Part shown: in pieces, positions 53,880 to 63,009 of the stretch
How positions within the stretch are numbered: the stretch's first letter is position 1
Layout: each line of letters starts with the position of its first letter
Assembly (NCBI GenBank): GCA_023052935.1
Contig: CM041293.1
Coordinates: 179,042,789 to 179,106,788 of the forward strand
Length of the DNA: 64,000 nt
Reading direction: 5' to 3'
Origin: Piezodorus guildinii
Lineage: Eukaryota; Arthropoda; Insecta; Hemiptera; Pentatomidae
The notes under the pieces: generated by a model
Database searches by the model: none
The model's input: the letters and a program-made list of their open reading frames with translations, nothing else
Told to the model about the DNA's origin: nothing
Made by a program: the position numbers and the translations under genes

Positions 53880-53990
53880 GTATGGAAAATTATTGCGATT
53901 TTCAAAAATTTGTGAACTCGAGTTTTAACCTGAAATACACGTATCGGGGTCCGCTGAGTCCTGTGTGAATTCTGTGGTGTGACCTTCTAA
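53880..53990 (+). repeat. Variant A' repeat end
   Basis: ATTATTGCGATTTTCAAAAA, GAACTCGAGTTTTAACCTGA, GGGTCCGCTGAGTCCTGTGT: the same variant as 33,999-34,100, again right next to a SINE-1 head. A reverse repeat A scrap follows at 54,150-54,235. Confidence 0.5.
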
Positions 53991-54604
53991 ATCTCCGTTT
54001 GGACCAAATGTTTAGCTTAGAACCTTGTTCTCAAAAATATTAATACGTTGTTCGTGCTTTGATATTAACGAAAATTACATTTTTATATATATTTATTACG
54101 TTGTAATAGTAAAGCTGTATCGAATATTTCGGAATACACGTTAATTTTTTTTTTTCATTTTAATAGAGTTCAGGGAAACCTAAAACATGTATTTCCTAAA
54201 TTCGAAAACATTTCTATGCTATACTACATATCATTATCACTGTTTTCCGTTATATATTATCGGATCCATACGATTTTTTTTCCACAGATACATAACAGCT
54301 GTAACGGGAGAAATAATTAATTAAATTCTATCGAACCGTACGAAAAATAAATAAAGACTAATAAAATTTTAGAATATGAAATAAATAAAAAACTCCCTTC
54401 CATAATTTTATGATTCCCCTCTGTATAAATAAAATATTATTAAAATATTTTTAATCCATTTCTTTAATATTTTCATTAAAATATTATTACATAAGCTAGC
54501 GAATATCAATCAAAGCACATTTAGAAAAAAAGCATTAGTTAGAATGATCTTAAAAAAAATATCAAAAGGAAAGGCATAATTTTTTTAAATCATATTTTTC
54601 TTTT

Positions 54605-54607
<3 letters not shown>

Positions 54608-54690
<83 letters not shown>
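54608..54690. repeat. (TA)n microsatellite
   Basis: About 41 AT units without interruption. The Tyr-Ile repeat frames across it are artefacts of the repeat. Confidence 0.97.
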
Positions 54691-55436
54691 TCTACCAAGA
54701 AGACAAAATATATGACAAACATCTGCGACGGACCTAAATGGATTATCAAGAATCTTGGCAAAATCGATCGAATCAAGAATTTCAGATATCTTTTTAATAA
54801 TAAACATGATAAGCAAAAGAAACCTTTGTGTGAGAGTTTAAAGATATTTTTATATGCAACATTGCTGTTTTAATATTGAATGTTTTTTTATTAAACTAGA
54901 TTTTATGAAAAAAATAATTTATTTTATTGTGTCCTGAAGATTTGCAAATGGCCCCCAAACGAAATTCCAGAAGATAATAATTTAATGAAAATAAATATTA
55001 TTAGGTTAAATTTGCCTGTAGTGCCAAAACAGCACTGCCCAACTGTATTAGGTTTATATTTATCTATCTCACGTACTAATCAATTAAATGATATATTTTT
55101 ATATTTAGTAGAAATGTAATGAATTTATCTTACATTTTTTTTTTTTTTATCAATAGTTTCATTTTATGGTATATAATATAGTCCACAATTTAAAGCACAA
55201 AGCCTACCAAAGGAAAAAAGAAATGAAAACGCACACCTAAATAACCAACCGTAACAAAACAAAATTTTGGCAAAAATATAATACAATATATTATTGAAAA
55301 CATAAGTAGCATAAATTTGTTTTTATATTTAAAATTTTACTACGATTCGAAATTATTTTTCGTTCTTTAATGTTGAGCGTTGCTAAACTAATTTTTCTCC
55401 ATAATTTTCTGAACACATTCTGATAACAATATTGCT
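54691..55436. other. AT-rich stretch without a gene
   Basis: No motif or repeat recognised apart from a poly-T near 55,136-55,149. Confidence 0.35.
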
Positions 55437-56506
55437 ATACTTTTTTTATTTTAAGAAATTTACAACTATATTAAATAAATACAACAATTAAATAGGTTTT
55501 ATATATGATTAGAACACATGGTAGTCCTGTGAAGAAACTACCCATTGGTAGCACTCCAATGTCTAATTTATGTTAGGAGGTCTCTTGGCCATCTTCTTTC
55601 AAGGCGCCTCGGTGGGTTGTCGGGAATAGATATGGAGGAGAGGTCACGGATATTGTGGGTTTGAGTGGGCAGGGAGATTGGAATGAAAAGAGGTATATCT
55701 ATAACAGGCCAAGTCTTCAACTAATGGGATATTTAGGTCTTTATGGATGATTTTATTAGTAACAATGTAAGGAGCATTGAGGATTTTACGAAGGATTTCG
55801 GATTGCAAGAATTGGATGCGAGAGAAATTCGATGGTTTAGTAGACCCCCATAGCTGAATACCATAGGTCCAAGTAGGCCTGATAATTGTTATATAAATGA
55901 GTTTTTGTAGTAAGTAGGGAGTTCTGAGCGTTTGTCGAGTAAGTGTATTTGTAATATATATCTACGAGCAGTTTCCTGTCGTTTCAGTCTAGTATGAGGG
56001 TTCCATGTTAGGCGTTTGTCGAAGTGGAGTCCTAAGTACCGAATCTGTTCAACAGGAGTAAGTAGGATATTGTTAAAGGATACGGTGGAGCAGGAAGTAA
56101 TAGGTTTACGACGTAGAGTGAAGGTGATTTGATAGGATTTGTAGGATTTATTTTAATTCTCCAGTTTTGACACCATTCTTCAATGGCTTATAGATGGTTC
56201 TGTAGGATTTGTGATGCAGTAACAGGATCATTATTCACAGATAACATGCATGTGTCATCGGCATAGGAAGTAAGGATGGTGCTTGGATGGAAGGGAATAT
56301 CAGCTGTATACACCGTGTAAAGGATCGGACCCAGGATACCACCTTGTGGTACACCGGCTGACTGTGTGAATACGGATGAGTAAGAAAGGTTATGGTTAAC
56401 GTTAAAGGTTCCAACAGAGAGATAGGAACGAATTAATAGGAAGTACGCTGGAGAGAGGAATTGACGGAGCTTGTATAGCAGACATGGATGCCAAAACTCG
56501 ATCAAA
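55437..56506 (-). mobile_element. Jockey LINE, 5'-truncated
   Basis: Flanked by AATATTGCT (55,428-55,436) and AATATCGCT (56,507-56,515), a probable 9-bp target duplication with one change. The same subfamily as 14,543-15,308. It starts in motif A (FDRV..HPCLLYKLRQF) and keeps GVPQGGILGPILYTVY (motif B) and SYADDTCMLSVNNDP (motif C). Confidence 0.85.
56188..56505 (-). pseudogene. Jockey RT palm fragment, open
   Basis: 105 codons with motifs A (partial), B and C (YADD intact). The frame breaks downstream near 56,180; the thumb and C-terminus continue in other frames to about 55,570 (RRLKEDGQETS region in the wrong frame; NPPRRL..RWPRDLL in the right one). Confidence 0.8.
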
Positions 56507-56623
56507 AATATCGCTTTTAGTTATTAATTTCATCTAGAAAAGGGTTAATTTAATTTTAGAAATTTAAGAGTCACTTATTTTAGGGTGTATATTAAAGAGC
56601 GTTACAACACTTTTGGAAATATG

Positions 56624-56884
56624 AAGGTTTTTATGGACTCATTTCTGTTATTTAATTTAAAATATAATGTTCGCTATAAATTTGGTTATTCTGTAAGTGA
56701 ATCATCTTCCTCCCATGTATTCTTGGGGTACTGTATAAGAATGGGGGAACTTAAAGGAATACCCCATCACCATAATTACTTTATAAATGATTCAGATCTC
56801 GGTGGGAAACAGAAAGCCTATTTTAAGTATGGGCCTCCCAGTGCCTTCTCTAAATCCTTCACCAGAAATATATATAGGCTATAA
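56624..56884 (+). other. Unidentified small open frame
   Basis: 86 codons from an ATG (MKVFMDSFLLFNLKYNVRYK ... GGKQKAYFKYGPPSAFSKSF) with less biased composition than its surroundings. No splice context, homolog or domain is evident to me. It may be chance or an exon of an unknown gene. Confidence 0.2.
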
Positions 56885-57217
56885 TACTGCAATGCAATAC
56901 TTTCTTGATAATGCTTAATCTTTAAAATACCACAATACAAAACTTTAACTTACTTCTTTGTTGAAATCAAGATTCAAATAAACTTAAAAATTGTTAAGTA
57001 ATCTGTTGCGCAAAATAAACGACATTCACATTCACTCCGTTGTTAAAATCAATTAAAGGATTTTTAAATACAGTTAGAGATTAAAAAGTTAAAAGCATTA
57101 ATTACTATAAGTTTAAATAGAAGCACGTATGTGACCTGTCTATTTAACCTGCTAACAAGATAATTTGGTTATTTTTATAGAATCTACAAAATTAAACGTC
57201 AAATATTAGAGAAAAAA

Positions 57218-58486
57218 TTGGAATACAACGGTGTAATCCATCAACTTTATATCGATTTTAAAAAGGCTTATGATTCAATAGACCGTCAGAAGCTATATAC
57301 CATCATGATTGAACAGGAAATACCTAGAAAGTTAGTAAACCTAGTAGAGATATGTTTGGCGGAAACATTCCATAAAGTTAGAATCGGTCATAATTACTCC
57401 GAGAGATTGGAGGTGCGATCGGGTTTGAAACAGGGTGACTCCCTTTTACCTGTGTTATTTAATATAGCTTTAGAATATGTCATAGAAAAGGTGATGTGTA
57501 CCGAGAAAGGCTTAAATATGGGTGATAAGATTCCGGTTTTGGGATATGCCGATGATCTGGTACTGCTAGGTGAAGACACGGAAACCATACAACTAAATAC
57601 AAGTGTGTTAATAAAAACCGGTAAAGAAATAGGACTCGAATTAAATACCGATAAGACGAAATATATGATTAGTAGCAGAAACGGTGGCGATTTTGGTGAT
57701 ATTGATGTACCAGGGCATACTTTTGAACACGTAGAGAAATTCAAGTTTTTAGGTTCAATTATATATCTTCAAATTAATTATGATCTTCAAATTAATGATC
57801 ACCTCCGTAAGAAACCGTGGCGTCATTATTGATCAAAATCTATCCTGGAGTGACCATTTCGATAGAAATATGGTTTTATGAAATAATATGTTATATTTGG
57901 TGATCTTGATAATATTAATATTTCAGAGGATACTTTTGAACCCGTAGAGATATTCAAGTATATAGGTTCAATGATAACAAGAAAAAATGAAATCCAGGAA
58001 GAAATAAAGTCCCGGTTAAAGGTGGGTAATGCGTGTTATTATTCAGTTCCTAAGTTACTTAGTTCGCGGCTTCTATCTAAAAACATAAAGATTAGAATTT
58101 ATAAAACTATTATTCTTCCAACGGTTCTTTATGGATGTGAAACGTGGCCGCTTACTTTGAAGGATGAAAAACGGCTTAAGGTCTTCGAAAATAAGGTATT
58201 GCGTAAAATATTTGGTCCGAAGAGAGATGAGGCCACTGGGGAGTTTAGAAGGTTGCACAACGCGGAATTGCGGAACTTGTATCCTGTGAATATAATTGAG
58301 CTGATTGCATCGCGGAGTCTCAAATGGGCATGTAAAGTTGTTGGGCGGGCATGTAAAGTGGGGTCGATGACGAGCGGATTCCGAGAAAGTTGGTATTTGC
58401 TGATCCGACTGGTAGGCGTCCGAAAGGTAGGCCGAGGCGTAGATGGGAGGATTGCGTTAAGGCTGATCTCGGGAACTTGGGATTGA
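57218..58486 (+). pseudogene. RTE-like LINE ORF, interrupted
   Basis: 57,218-57,760 is open: GVIHQLYIDFKKAYDSIDRQ (motif A), SGLKQGDSLLPVLFN (motif B), LGYADDLVLLGEDTET (motif C), then GHTFEHVEKFKFLGSII. After the foreign piece the GHTFEHVEKFKYLG segment is repeated in decayed form (57,899-57,975). A second open part (57,971-58,486) covers ITRKNEIQEEIKSRLKVGNA, TVLYGCETWPLTLKDEKRLK, FENKVLRKIFGPKRDEATGE and NAELRNLYPVNIIELIASRS. The RT catalytic residues are intact, but the protein is split. Confidence 0.85.
57761..57898 (+). mobile_element. Foreign LINE segment inside the RTE-like copy
   Basis: Encodes ITSVRNRGVIIDQNLSWSDH, the VRNLGVIID.NLSWSDH block found in CR1/L2-type RT thumbs. It does not occur in the other RTE-like copies. 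Confidence 0.6.
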
Positions 58487-58537
58487 TTGGTGAACATTGG
58501 ACGAGTCTGTGTAGGCAGAATTTGGTGGTATCGGCAT

Positions 58538-58553
58538 CGAACCTTCGGGTTCG
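58538..58553 (+). other. RTE-like LINE 3' hairpin with UUCG tetraloop
   Basis: CGAACC-TTCG-GGTTCG, perfect stem, followed by CTAAGCCT and (ATT)n. Identical to the 38,250 copy. Confidence 0.8.
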
Positions 58554-58696
58554 CTAAGCCTATTATTATTATTATTTGATACAAAATTAAAGATACTTTA
58601 GGGAGAAGAAAAATTAAAATATCGGCATTTAAGCCCTGTCACCATTTTAATCAGAATGAAAACTACATGATATTAAAGTGTATTATATTTCTATAC

Positions 58697-59135
58697 TTAA
58701 ACAAAGATAACAACCAGCAGTGAAAACAATATATAAAGATGATAAGAAAAATAAATTATACTGAAGATTACAAACAAAGTGAATTGGTAGTAATGACAAC
58801 TGATAAATGCAATAATTTCTTAAAGTGAATTAATATTTTCTATTTAAAAAAAAAAAAAACACACCTTTTATTAAATTTTCTTTCCCCCTTTTGTTTTTAG
58901 TAATTATTACATTTATCAATTGGCATTATTACTATTTCACTTTGTTTGTAATCTTCTGTATAATTTATTTTTCTTATCATCTTTATATATTGTATTCCAC
59001 TGCTGGTTGTTATCTTTGTTTTTTGTTTTTCTTATAGCCCTGAAGAAGGCCTATAATTTAGGCCGAAACGTCGGCACCAATAAATTAAGTGTACGCTTAA
59101 TTGTGTGTTAAATTGATAGCACACCCTAATCCAAC
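58697..59135. mobile_element. Second inverted-repeat unit with hammerhead-like motif
   Basis: The left arm 58,697-58,812 and right arm 58,910-59,030 are inverted copies (AAACAAAGATAACAACCAGC, CAAACAAAGTGAATTGGTAG and their complements). The right arm is followed by the hammerhead-like motif (59,037-59,075) and then a TAATTGTGTGTTAAATTGAT end. The overall plan matches 35,361-38,476, but the arms differ in sequence and the motif is present on one side only. Confidence 0.6.
59037..59075 (+). ncRNA. Hammerhead-ribozyme-like motif
   Basis: GCC, CTGAAGA, A, GGCC, TATAATTTA, GGCC, GAAAC, GTC, GGC. Stem II bases and the GCC/GGC pair are kept while the loop sequence differs from the 35-38 kb copies, which points to selection on the paired words. 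The same two deviations from a canonical hammerhead apply. Confidence 0.4.
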
Positions 59136-59189
59136 TTCTCTCATATATACACACAGTCAACCATTGTCACTTCATGAAAATATATTTTA

Positions 59190-59460
59190 GCTCTATTTTC
59201 CTTTAGTTGAATGTCAAATTCGTTCTATTCACAATCCTTCTTATCATTTCAGACAAGATAATATATATATATATATTTTTTTTTTTTTATAATTTACAAA
59301 ATTAAAGGTACATTAAAAGAAGAAATTTTTAAATTTCGGCATTTAAGTTCTGTCAGACTTATTCAATCAGAATAAAACCTATTCAATTTCACATCGATAT
59401 AGCGAGTTTGATCAAAATCGTCGAAGCGGTTTTCCAGAAAATAGTAAAAAAAGTGCCAAA
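59190..59460 (-). repeat. Repeat A, reverse, middle part
   Basis: TTTAGCTCTATTTTCCTTTA, AATTTACAAAATTAAAGGTA, AAATTTCGGCATTTAAGTTC, ATCGATATAGCGAGTTTGAT. It is joined to a transposase relic at about 59,460. Another reverse part lies at about 60,140-60,375. Confidence 0.65.
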
Positions 59461-59479
59461 TGAAAAAAGAGCCATTTTC

Positions 59480-59830
59480 TGCCTGAGTGGAAAGAGGCCA
59501 TCACCCTTTCTAAGTGACGGTTTGGTAGTGAGTTTGCTTTGATGTCAACACAAAGCTTTATTAGTGTAAAAAAACGCTGAAAACTATCAGGACGATATTT
59601 TAGAACCTGTTTTAGAACCTTAGGAAGCCCTGATCTCAACCCACTAGATTACCGACATTCGTCCGAACTGAAGAGGATAGTATGCCACAGAGCACATCAT
59701 AACATGGAAAGACTCAATCTCTTGTCCTAGCATTTGAGCACTTTCCTCAAGAAGTTTTGTGTGCTACTGTTAATGACTGGCCACGGAGATTAAACGTTTG
59801 TGTCGGGACAAAAGAATGGCATTTTTAGTG
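59480..59830 (+). pseudogene. Tc1/mariner-superfamily transposase relic, unit 1
   Basis: 59,626 onward reads SPDLNPLDYRHSSELKRIVC, HRAHHNMERLNLLS, stop, then after a frame change AFEHFPQEVLCATVNDWPRR. SPDLNPLDY precedes the third catalytic acidic residue of Tc1/mariner-type DDE transposases, and FPQEVL.A.VNDWPRRL is near the C-terminus. Most of the protein and both TIRs are missing. Confidence 0.7.
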
Positions 59831-60375
59831 AATTATTTTTTGTTTTAGTCTCTATAAATATACAGTTTATTATCCAATAATCTTTTAAAGTTATTTTTTC
59901 TGTTGAAATCTGTATACATTTCCTTATATCAATGTTTATGAGAGAACGAGGTAGCACTTCTATATTATTATTATTATTATTATTTGGAGAGTTGAGAGTT
60001 GGAGGGTTAATAACCTAAAAAACTACTTCTGCAGTTTTCTCCTCTAGCTTGTCAAATTCTTTTATATTTCATATTTACTTATTTTTTCTGAATTCTTACA
60101 AGCTGAAGTGGTTAATAATTATTAAAAGCACTACTCATAACTATGTTTAAGGTATTTTAGTGAATGTAATTTTGGAAGTTCGAGATTTAGGCCTGTCACA
60201 CTATTTCAATCTACATAAAAAAAAAAATCTAAAATTAATCAAAGCCCATTTAATTACTCATCAATGCTGTGAGCTTTATTAAAATCGGTTAGAGCTGTTA
60301 GAAAATAGTTAAAAGGTGCAAAATGCATGTATCAAGTGGCTCCTTGGTTCGTTGATTTTGATTTGTTTTTAAGTT

Positions 60376-60939
60376 TGACCGAGTCTGGCACCCGGGACTG
60401 CTTTACAAACTCCGTAAATTCCTGCCTTCTACTAACTTCCTCATTATCCAGTCCTACCTTTCTGACAGATCCTTCAGAATCAACAACAACAGTTCCTATT
60501 CAACCATTTTTACCCAGTCTGCTGGTGTTCCTCAAGGCAGTATCCTAGGACCCATTCTTTATACAGTTTATACAGCTGATATCCCATCACATCCTAATAC
60601 TTTCCTTTCTACTTATGCAGATGACACTTGTGTATTATCAGTCAATAATGATCCCACTGTTGCCTCTCAAAATCTCCAATCCCACATCAGAGACCTTGAG
60701 GTATGGTGTCAGAATTGGAGAATTAAAATAAATTCCAACAAATCCCACCAAATTACCTTCACCCTACGTCGTAAACCTATGACATCCTGCCCTACAGTAT
60801 CCTTTAATAACATTCCGCTCGTTCTAGATGAGCACACTAGACTGAAACCACAAGAAACTGCTCGCCGCTTTCGGTTACTTCAACACTTACTAGACAAACG
60901 CTTTAAACTTTCACTTAACTACAAAAGACTCATCTACAT
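60376..60939 (+). mobile_element. Jockey 5' part in duplication unit 1
   Basis: Identical in content to 61,975-62,538: DRVWHPGLLYKLRKFLPSTN through motifs B and C to LNYKRLIY. It ends at the duplication junction rather than at a poly-A tail. Its open frame is cut there. Confidence 0.88.
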
Positions 60940-61077
60940 TTAAGTTCTGTCAGACTTATTCAATCAGAATAAAACCTATTCAATTTCACATCGATATAGC
61001 GAGTTTGATCAAAATCGTCGAAGCGGTTTTCCAGAAAATAGTAAAAAAAGTGCCAAATGAAAAAAGAGCCATTTTCT

Positions 61078-61430
61078 GCCTGAGTGGAAAGAGGCCATCA
61101 CCCTTTCTAAGTGACGGTTTGGTAGTGAGTTTGCTTTGATGTCAACACAAAGCTTTATTAGTGTAAAAAAACGCTGAAAACTATCAGGACGATATTTTAG
61201 AACCTGTTTTAGAACCTTAGGAAGCCCTGATCTCAACCCACTAGATTACCGACATTCGTCCGAATTGAAGAGGATAGTATGCCACAGAGCACATCATAAC
61301 ATGGAAAGACTCAATCTCTTGTCCTAGCATTTGAGCACTTTCCTCAAGAAGTTTTGTGTGCTACTGTTAATGACTGGCCACGGAGATTAAACGTTTTGTG
61401 TCGGGACAAAAGAATGGCATTTTTAGTGAA
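61078..61430 (+). pseudogene. Tc1/mariner-superfamily transposase relic, unit 2
   Basis: Duplicate of 59,480-59,830, with one substitution in the SSELKR region and one extra T near 61,396. Confidence 0.7.
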
Positions 61431-61974
61431 TTATTTTTTGTTTTAGTCTCTATAAATATACACTTTATTATCCAATAATCTTTTAAAGTTATTTTTTCTG
61501 TTGAAATCTGTATACATTTCCTTATATCAATGTTTATGAGAGAACGAGGTAGCACTTCTATATTATTATTATTATTATTATTTGGAGAGTTGAGAGTTGG
61601 AGGGTTAATAACCTAAAAAACTACTTCTGCAGTTTTCTCCTCTAGCTTGTCAAATTCTTTTATATTTCATATTTACTTATTTTTTCTGAATTCTTACAAG
61701 CTGAAGTGGTTAATAATTATTAAAAGCACTACTCATAACTATGTTTAAGGTATTTTAGTGAATGTAATTTTGGAAGTTCGAGATTTAGGCCTGTCACACT
61801 ATTTCAATCTACATAAAAAAAAAAATCTAAAATTAATCAAAGCCCATTTAATTACTCATCAATGCTGTGAGCTTTATTAAAATCGGTTAGAGCTGTTAGA
61901 AAATAGTTAAAAGGTGCAAAATGCATGGTATCAAGTGGCTCCTTGGTTCGTTGATTTTGATTTGTTTTTAAGTT

Positions 61975-62997
61975 TGACCGAGTCTGGCACCCGGGACTGC
62001 TTTACAAACTCCGTAAATTCCTGCCTTCTACTAACTTCCTCATTATCCAGTCCTACCTTTCTGACAGATCCTTCAGAATCAACAACAACAGTTCCTATTC
62101 AACCATTTTTACCCAGTCTGCTGGTGTTCCTCAAGGCAGTATCCTAGGACCCATTCTTTATACAGTTTATACAGCTGATATCCCATCACATCCTAATACT
62201 TTCCTTTCTACTTATGCAGATGACACTTGTGTATTATCAGTCAATAATGATCCCACTGTTGCCTCTCAAAATCTCCAATCCCACATCAGAGACCTTGAGG
62301 TATGGTGTCAGAATTGGAGAATTAAAATAAATTCCAACAAATCCCACCAAATTACCTTCACCCTACGTCGTAAACCTATGACATCCTGCCCTACAGTATC
62401 CTTTAATAACATTCCGCTCGTTCTAGATGAGCACACTAGACTGAAACCACAAGAAACTGCTCGCCGCTTTCGGTTACTTCAACACTTACTAGACAAACGC
62501 TTTAAACTTTCACTTAACTACAAAAGACTCATCTACATGACTATCATAAGACCTATCTGGACTTACGGAGTTGAGCTATGGGGCTCCACTAAACCATCAA
62601 ATTCTTCCCGTATCCAATCCTTACAATACAAAATCCTTCGAAAAATCCTAAACGCTCCTTATTTTGTCACGAATAAGCTTATCCATAAAGACCTTAATAT
62701 TCCCTTCGTAGCTGATTTGGCCCGAACCAGGTATCAATCCTTCCATGACAAACTCCAATCCCACTCAAACCCACTAGTTTCAATCCTTGCTTCCTCTTCA
62801 ATTCCCGATAATCCACCGAGGCGTCTGAAAAGAAGATTGCCTCGAGACCTTCTTGTTTAGATTAATTACTAGAGTGCTGCCAATGGGCAGTTTCTCTTCA
62901 GGTTTTTCATGTACACTATCTTTAATCAGCACATTTACTTGATGTATTCCTATACAGTTGTAAATTTCAATAAAATATTATTAAAAAAAAAAAAAAA
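61975..62997 (+). mobile_element. Jockey LINE, 5'-truncated, complete 3' end
   Basis: Target duplication GTTTTTAAGTT at 61,964-61,974 and 62,998-63,008. Poly-A tail of about 15 bases. The same left target word occurs in unit 1 (60,365-60,375), so the insertion predates the tandem duplication. Confidence 0.93.
61976..62860 (+). CDS. Jockey RT, open frame from motif A to the C-terminus
   Basis: 294 codons without a stop, entered in frame from the truncated 5' end (no ATG until 62,378). DRVWHPGLLYKLRKFLPSTN (motif A remnant), GVPQGSILGPILYTVY (motif B), STYADDTCVLSVNNDP (motif C, DD intact), INSNKSHQITFTLRRKPMTS, IWTYGVELWGSTKPSNSSRI, NAPYFVTNKLIHKDLNIPFV, PPRRLKRRLPRDLLV and TAG. An in-frame deletion of about 18 residues removes the IRYLGLHLDKRLTWNP block present in sisters. 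N-terminal half missing, so no active RT is expected. Confidence 0.88.
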   Translation, partial: DRVWHPGLLYKLRKFLPSTNFLIIQSYLSDRSFRINNNSSYSTIFTQSAGVPQGSILGPILYTVYTADIPSHPNTFLSTYADDTCVLSVNNDPTVASQNLQSHIRDLEVWCQNWRIKINSNKSHQITFTLRRKPMTSCPTVSFNNIPLVLDEHTRLKPQETARRFRLLQHLLDKRFKLSLNYKRLIYMTIIRPIWTYGVELWGSTKPSNSSRIQSLQYKILRKILNAPYFVTNKLIHKDLNIPFVADLARTRYQSFHDKLQSHSNPLVSILASSSIPDNPPRRLKRRLPRDLLV

Positions 62998-63009
62998 GTT
63001 TTTAAGTTA

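Larger units (their letters stand above)
57197..58580 (+). mobile_element. RTE-like LINE, 5'-truncated, with a foreign LINE segment
   Basis: Target duplication ACAAAATTAAA at 57,186-57,196 and 58,581-58,591. It ends in the UUCG hairpin (58,538-58,553) and an (ATT)n tail. A 138-bp foreign segment (57,761-57,898) and a repeated stretch of about 75 bp interrupt the ORF. Confidence 0.88.
57000..58690 (-). repeat. Repeat A, reverse, split by an RTE-like LINE
   Basis: 57,000-57,196 is the right-end half (ATCTGTTGCGCAAAATAAAC ... TTTTTATAGAATCTACAAAA). It resumes at 58,592-58,690 (GATACTTTAGGGAGAAG, GGCATTTAAGCCCTGTCACC). Confidence 0.75.
59343..62538 (+). repeat. Tandem duplication of 1.6 kb
   Basis: Unit 1 is 59,343-60,939 (1597 bp) and unit 2 is 60,940-62,538 (1599 bp). 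By eye I found only four differences (two substitutions, two single-base insertions). The junction shares the 3-base word CAT with both parental breakpoints. The right breakpoint lies inside the Jockey ORF. Confidence 0.9.

Noticed and set aside
54604..54873. Open frames of repeated Tyr-Ile across 54.6 kb and 35.2 kb
   Set aside because: They are translations of (TA)n in open frames and have no other support.
59412..59639. 75-codon frame on minus, present twice (also 61,009-61,236)
   Set aside because: The second copy comes from the tandem duplication, and the frame is antisense to a transposase relic.
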